Assembly (NCBI GenBank): GCA_910579735.1
Contig: CAJTUZ010000002.1
Location: forward strand, 62,001-126,000
From: an uncultured Lachnospiraceae bacterium
GTDB lineage: Bacteria > Bacillota > Clostridia > Lachnospirales > Lachnospiraceae
DNA length: 64,000 nucleotides
Direction: 5' to 3'
Below are positions 17,113 through 24,010 of this stretch, piece after piece; the first letter of the stretch is position 1; the number at the start of each line of letters is the position of its first letter. The notes below the pieces were generated by a model. That model saw only the letters and a program-made list of their open reading frames with translations. It searched no databases and was not told the DNA's origin. The position numbers and the translations under genes are program-made.

Positions 17113-17510
17113 ATAAACAAACCAATTCACATAGATATCAACATAGACGTGGTTCCAAAGAAATCGTGGGAAAAGAGAAAAGAATTGGAGTTGGAACTGC
17201 ATCTATAGAAAGAGAGGTATGGTCCGCCGAAAACGTAAATTAAAAAATCCATTTTGAAGTACAAATGAATAAGGAACTAAAGACAAGGCAAAATAGAAGC
17301 GGTGATGAGCCGCATCTATAGAAATCGTAGTCGAGTACAGAAGAGAAAGTAACGCAGAACAGAAGAAAAGAAAAGAGAAGAGACGTTACAGTATATGCAT
17401 ACGAGAGAGAAAAGGAAAGAGTACGAAGGAAGAAAAATGGAGGTATAGGCCGTTGGATAGTATAGTTTAGGAGCGGGTGTTAGTCGAAAGGATTAATACC
17501 CGCTTCCTCG
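17113..17510 (+). ncRNA. Candidate structured non-coding RNA of unknown family
   Basis: The purine-rich region following a perfect promoter holds several complementary segments: CCAATTC (17122-17128) with GAATTGG (17182-17188), GTTCCAA (17152-17158) with TTGGAAC (17191-17197), GCGG/CCGC (17299-17302 with 17310-17313), GTAACG/CGTTAC (17349-17354 with 17384-17389), the palindrome GTATATGCATAC (17391-17402), and a terminator-like stem AGCGGGT/ACCCGCT (17472-17478 with 17498-17504). The first two helices cross, so they form a pseudoknot or alternate. A 12-mer, GCATCTATAGAA, occurs twice (17199 and 17312). It matches none of tmRNA, RNase P, SRP RNA or 6S RNA as far as I can recall. Its end at 17510 is a guess, since the last stem lacks a long U run. 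Confidence 0.45.
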
Positions 17511-17700
17511 TTGTGTCTATACATGTCAGTTAAAGAAATAAAAAGACAGAAATAGTGCGAAATATAAAAATTATGTGGTAAAATGTATAGAAATAGGTTA
17601 TTATATACTATATCTTGTATAGGATTATATCAGGGTTCGTATCTGGGGAAAAGAGACGGAATGGCATATTTGGAATGAAAAGTGGAAATTGGAGGTCTGT

Positions 17701-19338
17701 ATGGGAAAACTATTTAACCGGAAGAAACATCTTTTCTCAGAAGGGGAATTGGATGATGATATAGATGACGATATAGAAGAAATTGATGAAGACGATGATG
17801 ATTTGGATGAAGATGACGAAGATGACAACGACGACGACGATGAAGACGACGACGATGACGATGACGACAACGATGACGAAGATGAAGACGACGATGACGA
17901 AGATGAAGATGACGACGAAGATGAAGATGACGATGACGAAGATGAAGACGACGATGACGAAGATGATGATGACGATGACGACGAAGATGACGACGACGTA
18001 GAGGAGACGGATGATCCGGAGAGCCGTCGTTCTTACAGGCGAAAAAGAAGGATTCGTAATCAGATCATTTCTTATTGTGTTGTTTTTGTGCTGTTTGCGG
18101 GACTGATTGCCGGAGGAGTGGCTGTCGGACGGAAGATTTCAGCAGTGTTTAGAGAGAAAAAGCTGGCGGCAGAAATGGAAGCGGCACAGCTTGAGACTGA
18201 GCAGGAGCATCAGCCGGAAGATATGGTTATTGAAACACCACCGCCGGTAGAAGTGGAGGTACCGACGCTGGACGAACAGTTGGAAGAAATCGTGAACAGC
18301 AATATTTCGACAATGCCGATAGAAGATAAAGTGGCAGGATTGTTCATTATTACACCGGAGGCTTTAACGGGTTATACGACTGTAACACAGGCCGGAGAAA
18401 GCACGCAGGAAGCGCTGCGTCAGTATGCTGTCGGCGGATTGATATACTTTGCGCAGAATATAGTGGATAAAGAACAGGTGACGGAGATGCTGGCCAGTAC
18501 GGTATCCAGAAGCAGATATCCGATATTTCTTGCGGTAGACGAGGAAGGCGGTTCTGTAAGCCGTGTGGCGAACAGTGATATCGAAGTGACGAAAGTAGAA
18601 GATATGGCCGTGATCGGCGCAAACGGTGACACGGCAGCGGCCTATGAAGCGGGTGTGACGATCGGCACTTATTTGGATGAACTGGGATTCAATTTAAACT
18701 TTGCCCCGGTGGCGGATGTGACAGTACCGGCGGAAACAGAAGGTACGCAGAATGGAGTAATAGGCGGCAGATCATTTGGATCGGATGCTGCGGTCTGTTC
18801 GGATATGGTCAGAAATGTTGTGGATGGAATGCAGGGAACAGGAGTCAGTGCATGTCTGAAACATTTTCCGGGGATCGGTGCAGCAACGGAGGATACGCAT
18901 GAAGGCAGGGTAGAATTGGATAAAACGCTGACATCTATGACAGAGACGGATTTTCTTCCGTTTCAGGCGGGAATTGAAGCCGGAGTCGATTTTATTATGG
19001 TCGGTCATGTGATCGCTACATCGATTGATACGGAAGTTGTACCATGTTCTTTGTCAAAAGTCATGATTACGGATGTACTGCGCGGAGAACTCGGCTTTGA
19101 TGGCGTTATTATAACAGATGCTTTGAACATGGGGGCGATCACAGAAGAGTATACGTCCGAAGAGGCGGCCGTGTTGGCGATCCAGGCGGGAGCGGATATG
19201 CTGCTGATGCCCGATGATTTTGTGGCCGCATATAATGGATTATTGGCGGCAGTGCAGGAAGGGACAATTTCGGAAGAGCGCATAGATGAGTCTTTGCGGA
19301 GAATTTACCGTATCAAATGTGCTGACAAGTTGGAATAG
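17701..19338 (+). CDS. Membrane-anchored GH3 beta-N-acetylhexosaminidase-like protein with a polyacidic N-terminal tail
   Basis: The protein is about 545 residues. The ATG at 17701 was chosen because GGAGG lies six bases before it. Residues 17-105 are almost only Asp and Glu. A basic patch and a single membrane helix (about 121-143) follow, placing the acidic tail in the cytoplasm and the enzyme outside. The GH3 domain (about 200-545) has KHFPGIGAATEDTHEGR, where the NagZ-type Asp-His dyad sits in DTH, and VIITDALNMGA with the nucleophilic Asp. The usual second His of KHFPGHG is Ile. It probably trims N-acetylglucosamine from cell-wall fragments. The gene lies after the structured-RNA candidate and may be controlled by it. 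Confidence 0.85.
   Translation: MGKLFNRKKHLFSEGELDDDIDDDIEEIDEDDDDLDEDDEDDNDDDDEDDDDDDDDNDDEDEDDDDEDEDDDEDEDDDDEDEDDDDEDDDDDDDEDDDDVEETDDPESRRSYRRKRRIRNQIISYCVVFVLFAGLIAGGVAVGRKISAVFREKKLAAEMEAAQLETEQEHQPEDMVIETPPPVEVEVPTLDEQLEEIVNSNISTMPIEDKVAGLFIITPEALTGYTTVTQAGESTQEALRQYAVGGLIYFAQNIVDKEQVTEMLASTVSRSRYPIFLAVDEEGGSVSRVANSDIEVTKVEDMAVIGANGDTAAAYEAGVTIGTYLDELGFNLNFAPVADVTVPAETEGTQNGVIGGRSFGSDAAVCSDMVRNVVDGMQGTGVSACLKHFPGIGAATEDTHEGRVELDKTLTSMTETDFLPFQAGIEAGVDFIMVGHVIATSIDTEVVPCSLSKVMITDVLRGELGFDGVIITDALNMGAITEEYTSEEAAVLAIQAGADMLLMPDDFVAAYNGLLAAVQEGTISEERIDESLRRIYRIKCADKLE
17749..18000 (+). repeat. In-frame GAY/GAR tandem repeat encoding the Asp/Glu tract
   Basis: About 250 bases consist of GAC, GAT and GAA codons. 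From about 17850 the pattern approximates a 21-base unit encoding DDDEDED, repeated several times with synonymous changes. Such tracts can change length by replication slippage. The opposite strand reads as a poly-Ser frame, which is an artefact. Confidence 0.9.
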
Positions 19339-19437
19339 GATCTTGCCTGTTGGAGAAGTCTGTTATAAGTTGAAATTGTCTGAATAGTATGTATATTTAA
19401 AAATATTTATTAAATAGATAAAATTTTATTTTTACCG

Positions 19438-19466
19438 TTGACAAAAGAAAACAAATGTAGTATGCT
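19438..19466 (+). promoter_or_regulatory. Sigma-A promoter of tRNA-Gly
   Basis: TTGACA (19438-19443) and TATGCT (19461-19466) with a 17-base spacer lie 62 bases before the tRNA. The short leader contains complementary GTGATG/CATCAC and CTTGTC/GACAAG pairs. Confidence 0.7.
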
Positions 19467-19528
19467 ATTACTTGTCCGAGTGATGTAGTCATCACGAATC
19501 AAAATCTCATTACTTAGACAAGTATTAT

Positions 19529-19601
19529 GCGCGAGTGGCTCAGTTGGTGGAGCACGACCTTGCCAAGGTCGGGGTCGCGGGTTCGAGTCCCGTCTCGCGC
19601 T
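19529..19601 (+). tRNA. tRNA-Gly (anticodon GCC)
   Basis: The cloverleaf can be drawn completely: acceptor GCGCGAG pairs with CTCGCGC, the anticodon loop is TTGCCAA with GCC at 19562-19564, and the T loop is GGTTCGAGTCC. CCA is not encoded. It is a single tRNA with its own promoter and terminator. tRNA genes often serve as integration sites, but I saw no duplicated 3' end nearby. Confidence 0.96.
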
Positions 19602-19613
19602 CTTTTTAATGAA

Positions 19614-19650
19614 GCGGAAACGTTGAGTAATACAGCGTTTCCGTTTTTCT
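19614..19650 (+). terminator. Intrinsic terminator after tRNA-Gly
   Basis: CGGAAACG (19615-19622) pairs with CGTTTCCG (19635-19642), followed by TTTTTCTTT. It lies 13 bases after the tRNA. Confidence 0.88.
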
Positions 19651-19863
19651 TTGTGTCTGCGAATTTGAAGACAGTCTATAAAGCTTTCGATATGAGGTTA
19701 TATGTCTTTGATTCCTTGAGGCTGTAAAAAATCCCATGTCTATGGGTAAAAACTTTGTTGATATGAATAAGATATGTAAGATTTTGCTGTCGAATAGAAT
19801 TGCTTGCATGTTGTCGAATTTTTTCTGATAATAGTAATGTCAGTTTATTTCTATTTATATACT

Positions 19864-20553
19864 TTATATTTTTGTACGCCAATTAGGCATTAGCAGCAGG
19901 GAGATGATATATGAGCGCTGCTCACACACGCCCTCCGGTATAAGGCTGGATATTTCTTGCAATACTACTAATGCCGATGGGATAAGGTATGGCTGGAACG
20001 TTTTTGGCAATGTATGATGTTCCAAATTGTAGGCTTCCTGTAATTCGGGTTTTCCGACAATATCTCCCATAGCCATTACACCGCTACAAAGCACTTTTCC
20101 AATGCTTTTCCACCCTAAATGTTTTTCAAGATGTTCATACCAATAAAGAGTTTCTTCAAAGCCGTAGCCCTCGGCTGCCATAATGAGAACACTTTCCTTT
20201 TTAGGGTTTCGATAATTAGGGTCACATTCCGCAACAGCAAATAAGCGGTCAAAGGCAGTTTTTAACTGACCGCTGATAGTCCAATAGTAAAGCGGTGTTG
20301 CAAGAACAACTATGTCCGCTTCCTTGTAAACAGGGTAGATTTTATCCATATCGTCTTTTTGGACGCAAGGGCTGTCCGGGTTTTTACCACCGCCAAAACA
20401 GCCTTTACAGCCGTTTATGTTCATGCCGTCAAGGAAAAACTCTGTCACGGTGTTTCCTGTTTCCTCTGCGCCTTTCTTAAATTCTGTCGTTAATGCCGTT
20501 GTATTTCCGGTTTTTCTTGGACTTCCATTGAGAATTATAATTTTTTTGCTCAT
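19864..20553 (-). CDS. Flavodoxin-like NAD(P)H-dependent oxidoreductase
   Basis: The 229-residue protein binds FMN through the N-terminal loop ILNGSPRKTGNT (residues 7-18) and has the GCKGCFGGG cysteine pair (about 49-57) common in iron-sulfur-flavoprotein relatives, plus ATPLYYWTISGQLKTAFDR. The family reduces quinones, azo compounds or metal complexes. After PELQEAYNL (about residue 180) the last 50 residues do not resemble the usual short C terminus of this group, so the tail may result from loss of the original stop. It lies 11 bases after a paralogous gene and reads away from the HxlR regulator. Confidence 0.85.
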   Translation of the reverse strand: MSKKIIILNGSPRKTGNTTALTTEFKKGAEETGNTVTEFFLDGMNINGCKGCFGGGKNPDSPCVQKDDMDKIYPVYKEADIVVLATPLYYWTISGQLKTAFDRLFAVAECDPNYRNPKKESVLIMAAEGYGFEETLYWYEHLEKHLGWKSIGKVLCSGVMAMGDIVGKPELQEAYNLEHHTLPKTFQPYLIPSALVVLQEISSLIPEGVCEQRSYIISLLLMPNWRTKI

Positions 20554-20564
20554 AATTACCTCCC

Positions 20565-21110
20565 TTAAATTGCATTGGCTAAATCAGCCGATTTTTTGCA
20601 GCCCTCGGTTTTGTCTATATCGCCAACATTTAATACGCCGGGAATTAAAACCTCGCCTACCATTTTCCATTTATTCAATGCCGCCATACGCTCAATAGGA
20701 ATACGAACGCCGTCCATGACGGACATATCATCTTCTTCACAACAGGTAATCAGCGCACATTCCTTTCCTGCAATATCCTTGCCGCCTACAACCATAGAAA
20801 AGATACGGTCAATAACACCTTTAATCTGCGCCGGGATAGAATACCAGTAGACAGGCATGGTAAATACGATAACGTCCGCTTCAAGAATTGCCGGTGCAAT
20901 CGTGTTGAAGTCATCATCAAAAGTACAGGCTTTTCCAGTGGAAAAACAGGTTTCACACGCCCGGCAGCCGCCCACTTTTTTTAATGCAGCGTCAAACCGT
21001 GTGATTGTGTGCCCCTTTGCTTCGGCTGCCTTGATGAAAGCGTCTGTCATAGCAAAGCTATTCCCGTTTTTCCGGGGGCTGCCCGTTATTACAACTATTT
21101 TTTTGCTCAT
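20565..21110 (-). CDS. Flavodoxin family protein (NADPH-dependent FMN reductase-like)
   Basis: The 181-residue paralogue of the next gene has the FMN loop VITGSPRKNGNS (residues 7-18), a GGCRACETC cysteine motif (about 47-55) and the FTMPVYWYSIPAQIKGVIDR stretch. It likely reduces electrophilic or quinone-like compounds with NAD(P)H. The start at 21110 has an AGGAGG site. It is transcribed divergently from an HxlR regulator across 147 bases with inverted repeats, a common arrangement for stress-induced reductases. That this regulator controls it is inferred. Confidence 0.88.
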   Translation of the reverse strand: MSKKIVVITGSPRKNGNSFAMTDAFIKAAEAKGHTITRFDAALKKVGGCRACETCFSTGKACTFDDDFNTIAPAILEADVIVFTMPVYWYSIPAQIKGVIDRIFSMVVGGKDIAGKECALITCCEEDDMSVMDGVRIPIERMAALNKWKMVGEVLIPGVLNVGDIDKTEGCKKSADLANAI

Positions 21111-21191
21111 AAAAATATGTCCTCCTTATTCTGCGAGATTGACTTTCTCTGCCTTTGATATTATAATCTTAGCAAGAATTAGAGTAAAATC

Positions 21192-21218
21192 AAGTACGCA
21201 CATATAAGTGCGATACTT
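21192..21218. promoter_or_regulatory. Inverted repeat, probable HxlR operator
   Basis: AAGTACGCAC (21192-21201) and GTGCGATACTT (21208-21218) face each other across ATATAA with one mismatch. A second weaker pair, TAAGT/ACTTA, lies at 21224-21238. Position between divergent genes fits a shared operator. Confidence 0.5.
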
Positions 21219-21257
21219 ACAATTAAGTTATATACTTACCTAAAGGAGAGTGTAAAA

Positions 21258-21590
21258 ATGAATGAACGCTGTATTGCAAATGAATGTCTTGAAACGACAG
21301 GTTTCAGCTACACATTGTCATTAATCAATGGCAAATATAAAATGACTATTTTGTATACTTTAATGGAGTTCGGAGTTGTCCGTTTTAACGAAATGAAAAA
21401 ATATATCAGTGAAATTTCGTATAAGACTTTAAGCTCCACTTTAAAAGAATTAGAAGCAGACCAATTAGTGCATAGAAAAGAATATCCACAAATCCCGCCA
21501 AAGGTAGAATATAGCTTAACAGAGCGTGGAAAATCTTTAATTCCTATTTTAGACGGAATGTGTGAATGGGGTGATAAAAACAGGATATAA
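21258..21590 (+). CDS. HxlR family transcriptional regulator
   Basis: The 110-residue winged-helix protein has the family pattern: Cys near the N terminus (C5, C10), LINGKYKMTILYTLMEFGVVRFNEMKKYI (about 24-52) and SYKTLSSTLKELEADQLVHRKEYPQIPPKVEYSLTERGKSL (about 56-96). HxlR proteins respond to aldehydes, quinones or disulfide stress. The ATG follows AAAGGAG. It is divergent from the two flavodoxin-like genes, which are its likely targets. About ten bases after its stop, remnants of an insertion sequence begin. Confidence 0.92.
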   Translation: MNERCIANECLETTGFSYTLSLINGKYKMTILYTLMEFGVVRFNEMKKYISEISYKTLSSTLKELEADQLVHRKEYPQIPPKVEYSLTERGKSLIPILDGMCEWGDKNRI

Positions 21591-21602
21591 AATGGGGAAT
21601 GA

Positions 21603-21812
21603 GAGGGATTCCATGTCCCAAGAGAGCGAGAGGGCGAATTCGAGCCAAAATTCATCCCCAAATACCAGAGGGATATCTCCGGCCTTGAAGAAAAAGCGAT
21701 CTCCCTACATGCAAGAGGCATGATTACAAAGGGTATCCATGACCAGATACAACATCACGTAATGGAACTGTCCGCTAAAATGGTTAGTAAGATCACAACC
21801 ACAACAGTGTGA
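21603..21812 (+). pseudogene. Fragment of an IS256-family transposase
   Basis: The frame encodes VPREREGEFEPKFIPKYQR, then DISGLEEKAISLHARGM and later ELSAKMVSKIT, which is the conserved N-terminal DNA-binding region of IS256/Mutator-type transposases. It is missing the protein's start, has an apparent deletion before ELSAKMVSKIT, and ends at a stop at 21810-21812 with no catalytic DDE region. It is a dead relic only. Confidence 0.8.
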
Positions 21813-21829
21813 AAGAATAAGAAGACCTT

Positions 21830-22030
21830 TTTAAGGGTCAGAGCTGAGTAGTACAAACGCCCCGCAGCAACGAGAGGGTAGCAATGTGGTTTGAACGGAG
21901 ATGTGGGAAGGCTGCAAAAGGTAGACTTCCCATGGTCTTAAAGAGAAAGCCCGCGTCTTGAGACGCAGCCAAGTAGGGCGGACTTAGAGCCCGCGTCCCT
22001 AGCCACCCGTTTTACAGGTGGGGCGACTAT
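21830..22030 (+). mobile_element. Probable right end of a decayed IS200/IS605-type element
   Basis: The stretch contains ACGCCCCGCAGC, GGTAGACTTCCCATGGTC, AAAGAGAAAGCCCGCGTC with a GCGTC-TTGA-GACGC hairpin (about 21952-21965), and a terminal hairpin CCACCC/GGTGGG near 22003-22021. This order resembles the 3' end of tnpB-bearing IS200/IS605 elements, where a guide-like RNA and terminal hairpin are found. No TnpA or TnpB frame remains. The call is from memory of such ends and needs a search. Confidence 0.45.
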
Positions 22031-22040
22031 ATTTTTAATT

Positions 22041-22309
22041 GACGTTTGTAAATCTCCACTCTGCGAGTGCCTGCGGTAAAGGGATATCAGCATTGCTGAT
22101 TAAAGCTCTGTCTGCAAACAGGAGAAATCATAGAGGATTATCCAGACGATTTTCCTTACCCCAGCTGCCTTGTTTTCGGACATACGAAAGAGATAGACAT
22201 ATTGCATATTGTTGTCGGTTCAGATAGCAATAATTTGTTTTTTATAACGGCTTATTTTCCAAGCACTGATAAATTTGAAAAGGATTTAAAAACTAGAAAG
22301 GGGCAGTAA
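22041..22309 (+). pseudogene. Broken DUF4258-type toxin gene
   Basis: The 3' part reads CLQTGEIIEDYPDDFPYPSC, then LVFGHTKEIDILHIVVGSDS and continues to a TAA at 22307-22309, a clear DUF4258 C-terminal region. Upstream, a second frame reads CECLR-stop-RDISIAD, matching the expected preceding residues, so the gene has an in-frame stop at 22077-22079 and a one-base loss near 22101. The original start has been lost, perhaps to the mobile element next to it. The intact antitoxin-like gene follows immediately. Confidence 0.75.
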
Positions 22310-22311
22310 TT

Positions 22312-22539
22312 ATGTGTATGTATTGTAAATGTAAGACGACAATTTCATCTTTGACAACTCATGTGGTCAATTATAAAAACTGTATTATCATCATCAAAAA
22401 TGTGCCTTGTGAAGAGTGTGAGCAATGTGGCGGGAAATATTATTCGGATGAGGTTGCAGAGCAAGTGGAATCTCTTGTAAATACAGCAAAACAGCTTATG
22501 CAGGAAATTGCGATTATTGATTATTCAAAAGAGGCATAA
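22312..22539 (+). CDS. YgiT-type zinc finger protein (MqsA-like antitoxin N-terminal domain)
   Basis: The 75-residue protein has CMYC near the start and CEECEQCGGKYYSDEVAEQVE (about residues 36-56), giving CxxC and CxxCG zinc ligands typical of YgiT-type antitoxin domains that pair with DUF4258 toxins. The separate helix-turn-helix of full-length MqsA is not present. It follows the broken toxin by two bases. With the toxin dead, it is probably a leftover of the pair. The ATG has an AGAAAGGGG site. Confidence 0.85.
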   Translation: MCMYCKCKTTISSLTTHVVNYKNCIIIIKNVPCEECEQCGGKYYSDEVAEQVESLVNTAKQLMQEIAIIDYSKEA

Positions 22540-22652
22540 AGCTGCACAAAAGTGTTGAATCCATTAACTTGGCATTTATTTCGATTTTAGAAAAATCCAT
22601 GGAATTCTTCTAAAAATAATTGATCTGTTTTAAAAATTTATTCGGTAAGATT

Positions 22653-23183
22653 TCATTCGATATGATCTTTCATTTCGTAAAAACGATACAATTCCTCTTT
22701 ATCATCGTTTAAATCTTTATACATTCTTTTTGTGTTCAGGAGATATCCGGCCTTTTCAATCACTTTCCAGGAGGGGATGTTTTCATTCCTCACAGTAGCG
22801 ATGATTCTTTTTGCATGATAATGCTTTAGAAAATATTCTGTATATGCTTTAACCGCTTCAACAGCATAACCATTGTTTCTATACTGCGCCCCGACAAAAT
22901 AGACAATTCCTGTTTCCCGGAGATCTTCATAATAGGAACAACCAACAGAACCAATGACCGCAGCCTCATCTTTTAAGGTTATAGAATAAGCCAGATAATC
23001 CATATTCGGATTATCTCTATGTGCAAAATCTTTTGCCTCGGTTATCCATTTTGCGATCCAACTGCCGCAGTCTTTGTCAAAGCCACAGTCGTTTAAAGTT
23101 CCGTCTGCCGCCATTATGGCAAATAGTGTCGCATCATCTGTTTCTATATCACGGATCAACAATCTCTGTGTTTCAATCTGCAT
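22653..23183 (-). CDS. GNAT family N-acetyltransferase (RimJ/RimL-like)
   Basis: The 176-residue protein has the GNAT pattern: TQRLLIRDIETDDA (residues 5-18), the VGAQYRNNGYAVEAVKAYTEYF acetyl-CoA site (about 97-118, with Q/RxxGxA-like RNNGYA) and IATVRNENIPSWKVIEKAGY (about 127-146). Such enzymes acetylate ribosomal proteins, drugs or small amines; the substrate here is unknown. The start at 23183 lies directly after a methyltransferase remnant on the same strand. Confidence 0.88.
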   Translation of the reverse strand: MQIETQRLLIRDIETDDATLFAIMAADGTLNDCGFDKDCGSWIAKWITEAKDFAHRDNPNMDYLAYSITLKDEAAVIGSVGCSYYEDLRETGIVYFVGAQYRNNGYAVEAVKAYTEYFLKHYHAKRIIATVRNENIPSWKVIEKAGYLLNTKRMYKDLNDDKEELYRFYEMKDHIE

Positions 23184-23188
23184 ACAAG

Positions 23189-23421
23189 AACTCCTGCTTT
23201 TGCCGCCAATTCCTTTGCTTTATCTATCATAGTCTGCGATATGTCAAAATGTGTAACTGCATTTCCTTTTTTATATGATTCTTTTGGATAATATCATCGA
23301 TAAGGATTTCCTCTCGGCGGCTTTCCCATTCACCTTTATCCGGCATATTCCATAAATATTCCGGTATTTTTCTGCTATAATCCATAAATCTTTCGGTATA
23401 ATCTCTTTTTGCGTTCTGGAA
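23189..23421 (-). pseudogene. Internally deleted SAM methyltransferase remnant
   Basis: One minus-strand frame encodes RDYTERFMDYSRKIPEYL, WNMPDKGEWESRREEIL and IDDIIQKNHIKKE, the N-terminal region of a class I methyltransferase. A second frame overlapping its end encodes VTHFDISQTMIDKAKELAAK, normally found about 30 residues later after the glycine-rich SAM loop. The loop itself is absent, so a deletion with frame change destroyed the gene. Confidence 0.65.
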
Positions 23422-23773
23422 GGAAATAGTTCTCCCAGACTGCCATTTCCTTTATGGTATAGCGTAACATATTTTAATCAAGCCTTCCACCGTATGTTTT
23501 TTTATAAAAAAATATGAGCCGCCGCCGGGCAGCTGCAATATCTTCCCACAGAACATTATGAACCCTGATAAGGGCAAAAACAAAGGATAATTCAGGAAAT
23601 TCATCTGTAAATTCTGATCTGATTTTATGCGGGTTAATTCCGGTAGATGCTTAACAGGGACGCTGTTAAATTCAACGTTTCTTTTTTTTTACATCTGATA
23701 TATAATAGTATCAGAGTAATAGTCGGAAAACGAAACAGAAATGAAGAGAAAAAACAGATAAAGGGAAACGAGT
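23422..23773. other. Intergenic stretch with a possible eroded minus-strand frame
   Basis: Between about 23474 and 23655 a minus-strand frame reads SEFTDEFPELSFVFALIRVH and later LIFFYKKTYGGRLD before a stop. It looks protein-like but has no start, and I cannot name the family. A T-rich run and a weak promoter-like region precede the next plus-strand gene. Confidence 0.3.
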
Positions 23774-23986
23774 ATGATGTTTCGTAAAAAGGCCGCAGTC
23801 AGGCCATATGATAAAGAAAACAGGAAGCCCGTCATTAAGTGCAGCATTTGTAACGGAGAGCAGGTAGCCGGTTTTAAGGATATTCATACCGGAAAGTTTG
23901 AAGAGATCATGCTGATCAAAAACGACAGGGACCTGGACGCATTTATGCAGTTATATGATGTGAAAGATATCAGTAAAGAATATTAG
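23774..23986 (+). CDS. Small conserved hypothetical protein with a CxxC motif
   Basis: The 70-residue protein carries KCSICNGEQVAGFKDIHTGKFEE (about residues 23-45), a CxxC pair in a GEQVAGF context, and an acidic C-terminal half. I have seen similar short proteins in Lachnospiraceae, sometimes under doubtful names, but no function is established. Two ATG codons in tandem start the frame. It ends 24 bases before the transglutaminase-like gene, with which it may be co-transcribed. Confidence 0.7.
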   Translation: MMFRKKAAVRPYDKENRKPVIKCSICNGEQVAGFKDIHTGKFEEIMLIKNDRDLDAFMQLYDVKDISKEY

Positions 23987-24010
23987 ACTGGACTAAAGAG
24001 GGGACACGGC

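Noticed and set aside
17625..17870. Minus-strand frame encoding a long poly-Ser stretch
   Set aside because: It is only the complement of the GAY/GAR repeat of the GH3 gene and has no ribosome site.
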